Assembly (NCBI RefSeq): GCF_947500765.1
Contig: NZ_CANMTH010000003.1
Coordinates: 531,632-595,631, forward strand
DNA length: 64,000 bases
Reading direction: 5' to 3'
Origin: an uncultured Formosa sp.
GTDB taxonomy: Bacteria > Bacteroidota > Bacteroidia > Flavobacteriales > Flavobacteriaceae
A program made the translations under genes and the position numbers. Position 1 is the first letter of the stretch; each line of letters starts with the position of its first letter. Positions 8,801 to 17,343 of this stretch are shown here, in pieces. The notes beneath the pieces are model-generated. The model was given only the letters and a program-made list of their open reading frames with translations, had not been told where the DNA came from and made no database searches.

Positions 8801-9930
8801 GATTGCCTTTTAGTTTTTAGTGCGTTCCACAGCATTGGAAGGAAAAATAAGATACCCGCCCAAGTGACTACAATTTGCGTGATATGCATAATTTCATTAT
8901 TAAACAGCAAGCGCATGGTATAACGGATGAAAAAATCTAACCCAAACAGAACGATATAAAAATTACTACTGTATAATAAAAATGTACGAATACCATTCCA
9001 ATTGTAGGCAACCTTATCTGAAATTCGTATTTCAAACCAATGCCTTTCTAATTTGGGGGCATCAGGGCTCCAGTGTATGTGTCTATTAAAATTAAGGCTA
9101 ACCAATGCCTTTTTTAAGGTCTTAAATTGGTTATCATCTAGTGCCACCAATAGCTTGTCTTTGGGCCAATCTAAAAAAATGAGCAGTCCTAAAACTATAT
9201 CTTCATAAAAATGACCAAAACGATGAATGGTTAGGGTATACAATAAGGTGTGAAAAATAAGAATGGCCCATACTGCAATGTTTTGTGTGTTCTTATTTAA
9301 AATTAAGATGGCTATAGTGAATTCAAGACACATAGAACTCCAAGACAAAAGCTTTGCAAACATTAAATCTGGCAGCCATGAAGCAATGGTAATATAAGTC
9401 TGATTCTCGCGCGCAACCCGCAACCAATTATCCATAAATTGTCCAGTCCACCAATCTAATTGAGGGGTTTTATTTATTACCGCTCCAATGTATATTAATG
9501 CAAATTGAATATAGAGTAACCAAGGATCGTGCAGCCGATTAGACAATCCGGCCAATAAGAAAAAACAGCCTAAAATAAACAGATGATTCCTAAAAATAGG
9601 TTTTGAAGAGAGTAAAACCAATAAGGTGATTAATCCCAATAGAAAAGCCATGGTTCTGACCCTAACATTACATAACAACAACACACCGGCCGTTACAAAT
9701 ATAATTTGAGACATGACTTTATAGACATTGGGGATGACATGAAAGTTGTCAAATACTTTTAAGAAAGGAATATACGGATCATCCATTTTCCCCACAAAAC
9801 CATACAAGCAAAGCATGATAAAAGCGAGCTTACATAATAATAAAATATTAGGTAGCATTGCGGTATTTGTTACTCGCAATGGAAAATATACCGATGTGGT
9901 AAGTGTATTTATTTTTTCGAAAAACTCCAT
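8797..9930 (-). CDS. HTTM-like (vitamin K carboxylase-fold) membrane protein
   Basis: A polytopic inner-membrane protein of 377 residues. Hydrophobic helices alternate with conserved polar turns such as LFDN-like VFDNFHVIPNVY, WWTGQFMDNWLRVARE, and LTIHRFGHFYEDIVLG, an arrangement typical of the HTTM / gamma-carboxylase-like family in Bacteroidota. The first predicted segment starts near residue 28 and the last ends near 368. It overlaps the upstream small gene by 22 bases and the downstream ATP-grasp gene by 4 bases. Whether it is an enzyme or a membrane scaffold is not known. The tight operon suggests it works with the ATP-grasp ligase. Confidence 0.7.
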   Translation of the reverse strand: MEFFEKINTLTTSVYFPLRVTNTAMLPNILLLCKLAFIMLCLYGFVGKMDDPYIPFLKVFDNFHVIPNVYKVMSQIIFVTAGVLLLCNVRVRTMAFLLGLITLLVLLSSKPIFRNHLFILGCFFLLAGLSNRLHDPWLLYIQFALIYIGAVINKTPQLDWWTGQFMDNWLRVARENQTYITIASWLPDLMFAKLLSWSSMCLEFTIAILILNKNTQNIAVWAILIFHTLLYTLTIHRFGHFYEDIVLGLLIFLDWPKDKLLVALDDNQFKTLKKALVSLNFNRHIHWSPDAPKLERHWFEIRISDKVAYNWNGIRTFLLYSSNFYIVLFGLDFFIRYTMRLLFNNEIMHITQIVVTWAGILFFLPMLWNALKTKRQS

Positions 9931-10253
9931 ACCTTTTCGTCATGACCATTTGTACGGTAAATCACTTGCACTTCGGCATGATCTTCTATGCGGTTGCGAG
10001 TCTCGTACTGTCGTATTAAACTAAAAACATTATCAATAGCTCTAGGTTCCCAACCAACCGCTTGGTAGTGGTACCGTTTTTTGATGTCTTGTTCTGAAAG
10101 TAACTGACCATTGATCTTTACAGAAATAGTATAGTACGTATGCTCATCGTAAGGCGCCCAACAAAAATAACGTTCGGGAATAAATCGGGCATATCCAATA
10201 GAACCTACTTGCAATAGCAGAAAGAGGATGCCAATGGCATATCTAAATTTCAT
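9909..10253 (-). CDS. Small membrane-anchored protein of unknown function
   Basis: A 114-residue protein I do not recognise. Residues 1-20 (MKFRYAIGILFLLLQVGSIG) form an uncleaved signal anchor or signal peptide, and the remainder (ARFIPERYFCWAPYDEHTYY onward) is a soluble, probably periplasmic domain with one cysteine. It is the first gene of the three-gene operon with the HTTM-like protein (22-base overlap) and the ATP-grasp ligase. In related operons HTTM proteins are often accompanied by such small partners, so a complex with the HTTM protein is plausible but inferred. Confidence 0.65.
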   Translation of the reverse strand: MKFRYAIGILFLLLQVGSIGYARFIPERYFCWAPYDEHTYYTISVKINGQLLSEQDIKKRYHYQAVGWEPRAIDNVFSLIRQYETRNRIEDHAEVQVIYRTNGHDEKVWSFSKK

Positions 10254-10692
10254 TTAGGTGTGATTTTGGTCAGTCTATTTATTTAATTTAATGAAATACT
10301 GGACTTTACACGGAAATAAGCTTAAAAAATCGTTATAACGTGAATTTATAGCGTTAAAACCTTTCTTTTAACCCAGTGAATGCTGTAAAAATCTTTCAAA
10401 TGGCATTAAAAGATTTCGTAAATATTTGAAATTAAGAGTATTATATCCATGTTTAATATGGCGCTTTACTCCTGCATGGTAGGTGTAAAAAGTTTTTAAA
10501 ATAAGTACCTGATATTTGATAATATCAATTAAAAATTTAACACATATAAATAATATATAGCTCTAGATTGTATTAAGAAAATATCGGCTCTCAATCAGTA
10601 GACATATTTTAACCACATTCATAGCCTTATGCAAACTAAGAAAAACTATTTTTTGGATGTTTTTTTTAATGTCTAATGACATAAATAAAGTA
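10254..10692. other. Gene-free stretch, no recognised content
   Basis: These 439 AT-rich bases lie between the start of the small membrane protein gene and the stop of the truncated sorting-domain gene, both on the minus strand. I see no coding frame, terminator hairpin or family repeat here. Confidence 0.5.
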
Positions 10693-11817
10693 TTAATTAA
10701 CTATTAATTTTGCACTTGCTGTATTACCATTGAAAAATTGGACTTTAATTAAATAAATACCTTTTAATAATTTACTTGTATTAAAAGTCATTGCAGTAGA
10801 CAATATTTTGTTTTCTTGATTTTTGATGCTTTTACCTAATAAATCGAATATTTCAAAACTTTGGATTTGAGTATCCTGAATAGATTTAATGTTAACTAAA
10901 CGTGTAGTGGGGTTTGGATAAATATGTATTAATTTTTCTGTATTATGAGTTTCAAAAAAATGATGATCATCTACACCGAGAGTCGAAAATACTGGAGTTG
11001 TAACATACAGCTCGCTGCCACTTTCGGTAGTTATACCTTGAAAAAAAAGATGATCATTAACCATGGTAAAAGAATAAGTTAATCTTAATTCTGATGAGCC
11101 ATTTGTAACATTAATATCAATAGCAGAAACTTCATTTGACTTACCTTTAGTTACCCATAATTTATCTGAATAGGCATATTGTTTAAAAAGTAAATTTTCT
11201 TTAAAACAAGCTAATTCAGTGAAAACATTATAAACATCTTCTTCATTATTTAAAACGGCATTTGTACCAGCTGCTGTACCATCTGTCTTCCATAATTCAG
11301 TTCCAGAACTAGCCTCATCATGAACTTGAAAATACACATAATCTCCACAACTCATAATTTGACTTATATCTAAATTTATAAACGGATGAGTACGATCAGA
11401 AAACATAAGTTTAGTCCCTTCTAATGTTCCATTTGTTTTATATACAGCTTTATAAAAAGGACTTGGCTCTTTTGCTATAAAATAAAGCTCGTCGTTAAGT
11501 ATAGTCATATCTTGAATATCACTATCTATATTATCTCCAAAAGTCATTAAGTGATTTGTTCCTTCTGTCGTTCCATCTGAAACCCACAAATCATGTGGTC
11601 CATATGTAGTGCCTGAAGTTTCAGCAATCATTACTAATTTATTATTTACCACACGAATGGCTTCAAGTCTATTTAAGTCTTTAATTTTTGAAGTTCCAGA
11701 TATTGTGCCATCAGTTCTAAATAAAGCAAAACCATTATCTCCTATTGCAGAAAAATAAATTGCCCCTTGATATGACACGACTTCAGTAATCCATCCATCA
11801 TTAGAATAACCAGTTTA
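10693..11817 (-). pseudogene. 5'-truncated type IX secreted protein with ELxxDGTxxGT repeats
   Basis: The reading frame opens after a stop at 11815-11817 and reaches the stop at 10693. No ATG lies at its head; the first possible start is a GTG at 11778. The product would be about 361 residues. It carries a series of FRTDGTISGT, WVSDGTTEGT, YKTNGTLEGT and WKTDGTAAGT repeats, the beta-propeller-like ELxxDGT family, and a C-terminal sorting domain of about 75 residues with IYPNPTTRLVNI and LLKGIYLIKV for type IX secretion. No signal peptide can be found upstream in any frame, although type IX cargo needs one. The gene has therefore lost its 5' end and is probably not exported. Confidence 0.75.
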
Positions 11818-12295
11818 TTTTTTAATTAATAATTCTTATTAAAAACCTTCATTAAATTGATCTTCACTTATAGCTGGTTTTGGTAATTTTTTTTAAATAT
11901 GCTTTAATAATTTATTCAAAATGCTAAAAGGATTACAAGCGTAAAAATCAATAAGATATGAGCTTACAATAATTGCTTAAGAAAAATTTAAATTTACAAA
12001 ATATTATAGTATTACATATGAGGGAAAACCGTAAACCAAAAAGATTTTTTAAATAATTGACACTTCCATACTACATCGTAGTATATAAAGTGCCGCACTA
12101 ACATTATAGAAGCCGTTTTCAATATTACTGTTTTTGAAGATACTATAATAACAACTTTCGCTTTGATTTAAATAGATATTAAGCGATGCATGAATATATT
12201 AATCTTAATAAAAAGTTATAAATACAGTTCTATATGGCTAAATAATATAGCATAACTAGTTTGGACTAACAATTTTAATAAAGACCATTTAATCA
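11818..12295. other. Gene-free stretch with decayed repeat sequence
   Basis: No gene is visible. Position 12019-12034 holds TGAGGGAAAACCGTAA, present identically at 38333-38348. Positions 12063-12165 resemble the decayed repeat at 7363-7490 and end in the same AACAACTTTCGCTTT string. Confidence 0.55.
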
Positions 12296-12901
12296 TCACA
12301 TCTTAATCACTTCCGCAACGACACCCTGAACTCTAAAATCTGTAGTTAATATTATGGGCTGATGTTTTGGGTTTGTAGAATGCGGTTTTAAAACAATTGT
12401 GTTGCCATTATGCCTAAACTCTTTAATAGTGGCTTCGTCGTCTATTAGGGCAAGTACCAAATCTCCGGTTACTGCAGTTTGTTGACGTTTAATTAGTAGT
12501 AAGTCTCCACTATCTATGCCTTTAGTATTCATAGAATCTCCAGTGGCTCTCAACAAAAAATAATCTGATGGGGTTTTAACCAATTGTGTGGCGATTGGGA
12601 TTTGAGCTTCAATATGTGCTTCTGCAAATGTGGGCAAACCACAAGCTACAGCACCTATTAATGGGATATTTACGGTATCACTTTCAGCCGTACTATGTAA
12701 CACAACCTTGTTAACCTCTAATAAGTCTCGGGCTTCAACATGCAGAATATTGGCAATCTCATACAGCAATTCTAAACTGGGTTGCCTCCTATTTTGCACA
12801 TAAGCATTCACCATATTATAACTCTTATTTAACTTCTCGGCCAACCACGTTTGCTTGATGCCTTTGTCTTCTAATACCTCCTTAATGCGATTCATAATCA
12901 A
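12296..12901 (-). CDS. LexA-like XRE/S24 self-cleaving transcriptional regulator
   Basis: A 201-residue LexA/CI-like repressor. Residues 3-65 form an XRE helix-turn-helix (IKQTWLAEKLNKSYNMVNAY). Residues 75-200 form an S24 peptidase domain with Ser123 (ATGDSMN) and Lys160 (ATIKEF) as the catalytic dyad and a probable self-cleavage site at AVACG, about residues 84-88. The family is cleaved on RecA-ssDNA stimulation and so derepresses its targets. The gene is divergent from the radical SAM / TIGR03915 pair and a 19-bp palindrome lies between them over its own promoter, so it probably represses both itself and that pair. Either ATG at 12901 or the one at 12895 could be the start. Confidence 0.85.
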   Translation of the reverse strand: MIMNRIKEVLEDKGIKQTWLAEKLNKSYNMVNAYVQNRRQPSLELLYEIANILHVEARDLLEVNKVVLHSTAESDTVNIPLIGAVACGLPTFAEAHIEAQIPIATQLVKTPSDYFLLRATGDSMNTKGIDSGDLLLIKRQQTAVTGDLVLALIDDEATIKEFRHNGNTIVLKPHSTNPKHQPIILTTDFRVQGVVAEVIKM

Positions 12902-12919
12902 TCAATTGATTTTCAGTAA

Positions 12920-12962
12920 CAAATATAAACAATTACACAACAATATCTCATAATATGAGATA
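12920..12962 (-). promoter_or_regulatory. S24 regulator promoter with palindromic operator
   Basis: The perfect palindrome TATCTCAT-AAT-ATGAGATA lies at 12944-12962. On the minus strand TATATTTG at 12927-12920 matches the Bacteroidota -7 box (TAnnTTTG), and the palindrome covers the place of the -33 element. Binding here would block the regulator's own promoter and lies about 95 bases upstream of the divergent radical SAM start. The operator role is inferred. Confidence 0.65.
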
Positions 12963-13055
12963 CTTATTATTAATATTTTAAGCTTTTTTATAAACACCTC
13001 CTCTTTTTTATAAGATTAAGTTGTAGCTTTACACCTAAAACTTAAATACATAACA

Positions 13056-14318
13056 ATGTCTTTTGAACGGGTACAAGAAAAACTAAATATCCTTGCAGAT
13101 GCTGCAAAGTACGATGTGTCTTGCTCTTCCAGCGGGAGTAACAGAGCCAATACAAATAAGGGATTAGGCGATGCTTCAAATTCGGGGATCTGTCATACCT
13201 ATACCGAAGATGGCCGTTGTGTATCCTTGTTAAAAATACTCCTGACAAACCATTGTATATTCGACTGTGCCTATTGTGTCACGCGAAAAAGTAACGATAT
13301 TAAACGGGCAGCATTTCAGGTGCAAGAAGTGGTCGATTTAACCATAAACTTTTACAGACGTAATTATATTGAAGGGCTTTTTTTAAGTTCAGGTATCTTT
13401 AAAAGTGCCGATTATACCATGGAACGCTTGGTGGCTGTGGCTAAAAAATTACGATTAGAAGAAAACTTTAATGGCTATATTCATTTAAAATCTATTCCTG
13501 GTGCTAGTGACGAACTCATGCGGGAAGCAGGTTTATATGCCGACAGATTAAGCGTGAATATTGAAATACCAACAGCAGAAGGCTTAAAACTTTTAGCACC
13601 AGATAAAAACAGAGCCGATTTTATTAAACCTATGGAAAAGGTTAAAAATGAAATCATACAATATAAAAGTGAAAAGAAACTTATTAAAAGTACGCCCAAA
13701 TACGCACCAGCTGGGCAAAGTACCCAAATGATTGTGGGCGCCAGTGGCGAAAACGACATGCAAATCATGTACACCTCCAACTACTTTTATAAAAATTTCA
13801 ATTTAAAACGGGTGTATTATTCTGGCTATGTGCCTATTAGTTACGATACCCGGTTGCCACAAATAGGCACACCTGTGCCCATGTTACGTGAAAACAGATT
13901 GTATCAAACCGATTGGTTATTAAGATTCTACGGCTTTAATATTGAAGAAATCCTAAACGAGCAAAACCAACATTTAGATTTAGATATCGATCCAAAATTG
14001 GGTTGGGCTTTACGGAATTTACACGAATTCCCTGTAGATGTGAATAAAGCCGATAAACGCATGTTAGCTAGAATACCTGGTTTAGGGATGAAATCGGTAT
14101 TTAAGATATTACATGCCAGACGTTACAGACAACTCAATTGGGACCATTTAAAAGCAATTGGGGTATCCTTAAATCGGGCTAAATATTTTATGATTTGTGC
14201 CTCAAACCAATTTGAAAGTCGTGATCTGACAGCTGAAAAAATTAAAGGATTAATCTTACAGAATTCTAAGAGTAAATATACCAACATGCTTAGTAACCAA
14301 TTAAATCTCTTTGGATAG
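13056..14318 (+). CDS. Radical SAM protein, putative DNA modification/repair (TIGR03916 type)
   Basis: A 420-residue radical SAM enzyme. The iron-sulfur motif CxxxCxxC is Cys67, Cys71 and Cys74 (NHCIFDCAYC). Extra cysteines at 23, 46 and 55 precede it. The C-terminal part contains a helix-hairpin-helix-like DNA-binding segment (LARIPGLGMKSVFKILHAR). Proteins of this type are found paired with TIGR03915 proteins, some of which are fused to uracil-DNA glycosylase-like domains, which is why a role in DNA repair or modification is proposed; the reaction is unknown. The partner gene follows 7 bases downstream. A LexA-like regulator is divergent, which supports damage-inducible expression. Confidence 0.88.
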   Translation: MSFERVQEKLNILADAAKYDVSCSSSGSNRANTNKGLGDASNSGICHTYTEDGRCVSLLKILLTNHCIFDCAYCVTRKSNDIKRAAFQVQEVVDLTINFYRRNYIEGLFLSSGIFKSADYTMERLVAVAKKLRLEENFNGYIHLKSIPGASDELMREAGLYADRLSVNIEIPTAEGLKLLAPDKNRADFIKPMEKVKNEIIQYKSEKKLIKSTPKYAPAGQSTQMIVGASGENDMQIMYTSNYFYKNFNLKRVYYSGYVPISYDTRLPQIGTPVPMLRENRLYQTDWLLRFYGFNIEEILNEQNQHLDLDIDPKLGWALRNLHEFPVDVNKADKRMLARIPGLGMKSVFKILHARRYRQLNWDHLKAIGVSLNRAKYFMICASNQFESRDLTAEKIKGLILQNSKSKYTNMLSNQLNLFG

Positions 14319-14325
14319 TAGCGTT

Positions 14326-15090
14326 ATGGAAACCACACTGATTTACGACAGCTCATTCGATGGATTCTTAACGGCTGTGTTTACGGCTTACGAGATGAAA
14401 TTGAAAACAGTTGTTATAGTCAATCAACAGCGATTTCAACAACCGTTATTTGGGAGTTACGAGACGGTGATTACAGACCAAGAGAAGGCAAATCGGGTGT
14501 GGATAGGCTTAAAAAAGAAAATGACCGCCAACGAATTGCGTCGGTTTTATTATGCCTTCCTAAGTGAAAATCCTACGGCAGAACATACCATATACCAAGC
14601 CATTTTATATGTGTTTGCCTCTAAAACAAACGTCGCTTCAGATTTTAGTAATGCGCATATTTTAGAGGTAGCTAAACTGACTAAAAATGTTGGGAGAGAA
14701 AAACATAGAATGGAAGCCTTTGTACGGTTTAAACTGACAAAAGATGGTATTTATTTTGCCAATATAGAACCGGATTTCAATGTGTTACCACTCATAAAAA
14801 GACATTTTGAAAGGCGCTATGCCGACCAGAAATGGCTGATTTACGATTTAAAACGAAAATATGGGATCTATTACGATTTGAAACAAGTAGAATTGATTAC
14901 TCTTGAATTTGACTCTAATTTTGATCCGTCTAAAACATCATCAGACCTATTTGCTGCGATTGAATTAGAATTTCAACAATTGTGGAACGACTATTTTAAA
15001 AGTACAAACATCCCTTCTCGAAAAAACATGAAACTCCATATTCAACATGTACCGAAGCGCTATTGGAAATATTTAAGCGAGAAACAGTAA
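14326..15090 (+). CDS. TIGR03915-family DNA metabolism protein (partner of radical SAM)
   Basis: A protein of 254 residues that belongs to the TIGR03915 family, always found beside the radical SAM protein encoded upstream. It begins METTLIYDSSFDGFLTAVFT, a hallmark of the family, and ends in a conserved basic stretch with PKRYWKYLSEK. It is the short form without a fused uracil-DNA glycosylase-like domain. ATG at 14326 is preferred over the TTG at 14311, which overlaps the previous stop. The biochemical role is unknown. The last 60 codons of this gene recur as a decayed copy at 17344-17540. Confidence 0.85.
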   Translation: METTLIYDSSFDGFLTAVFTAYEMKLKTVVIVNQQRFQQPLFGSYETVITDQEKANRVWIGLKKKMTANELRRFYYAFLSENPTAEHTIYQAILYVFASKTNVASDFSNAHILEVAKLTKNVGREKHRMEAFVRFKLTKDGIYFANIEPDFNVLPLIKRHFERRYADQKWLIYDLKRKYGIYYDLKQVELITLEFDSNFDPSKTSSDLFAAIELEFQQLWNDYFKSTNIPSRKNMKLHIQHVPKRYWKYLSEKQ

Positions 15091-15131
15091 AACTCTTGTT
15101 TTATACGGCTTTTATATTTTATTTTCAGGGG

Positions 15132-15942
15132 TGTTCGAGCAGAGTCGAGAACTAGGATTACAATATAATAGCATAGTTTCTTTTAATATAATAAGAATTA
15201 TAAGATATTGATTCTTAAGTTTTAAATTATAATTATAACTTCTCGACTCCGCTCGAAGACCATACTAATAACATGTTGAGCTAGGGTGTTCGAGCGGAGT
15301 CGAGAACAAGAATTACACTATAATAGCATAGTTTCTTTTAATATAATAAGAACTATAAGATATTGATTCTTAAGTTTTAAATTATTATGATAGCTTCTCG
15401 ACTACGCTCGAAGACCATACTAATAACATGTTAAGCTAGGGTGTTCGAGCGGAGTCGAGAACAAGAATTACACTATAATAGTATTATTTTTTTATATAAT
15501 AAAAACTATAAGGTATTGATTCTTAAGTTTTAAATTATTATGATAGCTTCTCGACTCCGCTCGAAGACCATACTACTAACATGTTGAGCTTAACAGGGTG
15601 TTCGAGCGAAGTCGAGAACTAGCATTATACTACAATAGCATTTTATTATGTTTAAGTGTGATGTTTATTAAAAACTTATAAACTTACTGGTAATAAATCA
15701 AAATTTAAACTTCTCGACTACGCTCGAAGACCATACTACTAACATCTTGAGCTTAACAGGGTGTTCGAGCGAAGTCGAGAACTAGTATTATACTACAATA
15801 GCATTTTATTATGTTTAAGTGTAATGTTTATTAAAAACTTATAAACTTACTGGTAATAAATCAAAATTTAAACTTCTCGACTACGCTCGAAGACCGTTTC
15901 AATAACATGTTGAGCTAGGGTGTTCGAGCGGAGTCGAGAACA
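15132..15942. repeat. Array of six hairpin-forming 155-163-bp units
   Basis: The string TGTTCGAGCGGAGTCGAGAA (with small variants) recurs at 15132, 15287, 15442, 15599, 15762 and 15921. Between successive copies lies the inverse, CTTCTCGACTCCGCTCGAAG, at about 15238, 15393, 15546, 15712 and 15873. Each unit can thus fold into a hairpin with about 110 AT-rich bases between the arms. The spacers are near-identical between neighbours, so the array grew by tandem duplication. Similar GC-rich palindromes are dispersed in flavobacterial genomes. It fills the 863 gene-free bases after the TIGR03915 gene. Confidence 0.85.
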
Positions 15943-15953
15943 AGAAAACATCA

Positions 15954-16553
15954 TTAATAATACAATCTAAAATCCAATAATTTACAGAGCGCATAATGTC
16001 TTTGGTGTAATTCTTCCACAACATCAAACATATTATCGTCTTCATTAAATAAATTAAAGAACGCTTGATCCAAGCGTAAACTATCTATACCATTATAGGC
16101 GTTACCATAGCCAGAAACCCCTTTGGCTCCTGTAATATCTAAAAAGTACTGTGCTTCTTCTTCGTCTAAATCTAGAATTTTAGCATTTGAAAAATGTAAA
16201 ATCTTGCCTTGTAAACGCCCTTCAAAAATTTCGGCAATTTCTTGTAAACTATAATGGTAGTCGTTTAAACATATCGTATTAGCCGCTCCTGATACAACCA
16301 AATAAATGATTTCATAATCCGTAAAATGATGATCGTCTAAAATCAAGCTATTTAAACTCTCCTCTAGTCCTTCTATGGTATCGCAAGTTTTATAGATGCT
16401 TGCTATGCCAAATTTATGAACCAAGTGCTCCAAGCTTTCTTGCGTTTTGGTAATTTTATCGGTTTCGATATCAGAAACGCCTTCTAAGCAGTAAATGAAA
16501 TACTCTAAATCTATAAATTGTTCTTGGGGTAATTGTTGGGATTTTTCTAACAA
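15954..16553 (-). CDS. DUF6642-like protein, caspase/CHAT-like fold lacking catalytic residues
   Basis: A 199-residue cytoplasmic protein. I align it from memory with the DUF6642 group, small CHAT-like proteins with the pattern YLAFHG and FGSC-L-D-DEE followed by F--TGA--V-GY. The order of motifs here is YLVVSGAAN (residues 84-92), HFSNAKILDLDEEE (120-133) and FLDITGAKGVSGYG (137-150). The expected catalytic His is Ser88 and the expected Cys is Ala124. It would therefore be an inactive relative, possibly a binding or regulatory protein. It stands alone between the hairpin array and the phosphatase gene. The family call is moderately sure. Confidence 0.6.
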   Translation of the reverse strand: MLEKSQQLPQEQFIDLEYFIYCLEGVSDIETDKITKTQESLEHLVHKFGIASIYKTCDTIEGLEESLNSLILDDHHFTDYEIIYLVVSGAANTICLNDYHYSLQEIAEIFEGRLQGKILHFSNAKILDLDEEEAQYFLDITGAKGVSGYGNAYNGIDSLRLDQAFFNLFNEDDNMFDVVEELHQRHYALCKLLDFRLYY

Positions 16554-16609
16554 GTTTCTGAATTTATGCAGCGCATATGAAATGCAAAATTAAAACAACG
16601 CGTCTAATC

Positions 16610-17179
16610 TTAGAAATTTTTAGCTAACTTTTCTTTTAGCAAGTCAATATCTAAAGATTCTAACAAAGGAATTAAATTAGGATACATGTTTTTATGGTAA
16701 CCAAATCGTGCATCGGTAAACTCCGCAATGGCTTGGTCTTTACTCCAATTTTCGAATACCATTCGAGATGCCGCGACTATAGCTCCCGTGCGATCTGAAC
16801 CATGCCAACAATGAACAAGTACAGGCTTCTGTGCCTGTTGTATAGTTTGTAAAGCAGTAAAAATATCATCGCCATCTAATGCCCCTGCTTTTAACGGTAA
16901 ATTATATAAATCTAAATCAAGAGCTTTAAGTTTGTTTTCATCCGTATGTTTCCGTCTGAGATTTACAACCGATTTAATACCCACCGCTTGCAGGTCTTCC
17001 ATCCCTTTTTTAGAAGGCTGTTCCGAACGGTATACATCAGGATTTAGTTTGTATAAATTATGAAAATGATTAGACTCTATGTTCTCGAAATAAACCTCTT
17101 GCGCCTGTAAATAAGTGCCACATAAAGCAAAACATAAGAATGAAAAAAGGTGTAGAGGACTTTTTAAAGAAATTTGCAT
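16610..17179 (-). CDS. Exported dual-specificity-type protein phosphatase
   Basis: A 189-residue protein with a signal peptide (MQISLKSPLHLFSFLCFALC, cleavage likely after LQAQ at about residue 27). The catalytic P-loop is HCWHGSDRTG with Cys124 and Arg130, and VYRSEQPS at 49-56 and VVNLRRKH match the tyrosine/dual-specificity phosphatase group often found in Bacteroidota and called beta-lactamase-hydrolase-like or DSP phosphatases. It would remove phosphate from protein tyrosine or another phosphomonoester in the periplasm. It is monocistronic. The natural substrate cannot be derived. Confidence 0.82.
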   Translation of the reverse strand: MQISLKSPLHLFSFLCFALCGTYLQAQEVYFENIESNHFHNLYKLNPDVYRSEQPSKKGMEDLQAVGIKSVVNLRRKHTDENKLKALDLDLYNLPLKAGALDGDDIFTALQTIQQAQKPVLVHCWHGSDRTGAIVAASRMVFENWSKDQAIAEFTDARFGYHKNMYPNLIPLLESLDIDLLKEKLAKNF

Positions 17180-17245
17180 AAAATATTTATATTTAGCTGT
17201 TGCAAAGATAAAAAAAGCATGGTAAGAAAACGGAATATAGTAGTG

Positions 17246-17312
17246 GCTTCTCGACTCCGCTCGAATAACCTCTTGTGTTTTTTAGGAGGTTCGAGCGAAG
17301 TCAAGAACAAGA
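17246..17312. repeat. Single hairpin copy of the GTTCGAGCGAAGTC family
   Basis: GGCTTCTCGACTCCGCTCGA at 17246 and GGTTCGAGCGAAGTCAAGAA at about 17288 form a hairpin of the same family as the array at 15132-15942, with a short loop containing TTGTGTTTTT. It lies just downstream of the phosphatase promoter region and just left of the duplicated TIGR03915 fragment. Confidence 0.7.
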
Positions 17313-17343
17313 ATACATTATTTTATTTGCAGTGTATTTTAGT

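Noticed and set aside
12296..12901. Prophage repressor
   Set aside because: No phage structural, integrase or lysis genes are near; the divergent genes are DNA-metabolism proteins.
13042..13248. 68-residue minus-strand frame opposite the radical SAM gene
   Set aside because: It lies wholly in the antisense of a well-supported gene.
15132..15942. CRISPR array or tRNA cluster
   Set aside because: Spacers between palindromes are nearly identical to each other and no cloverleaf or CCA end can be drawn.
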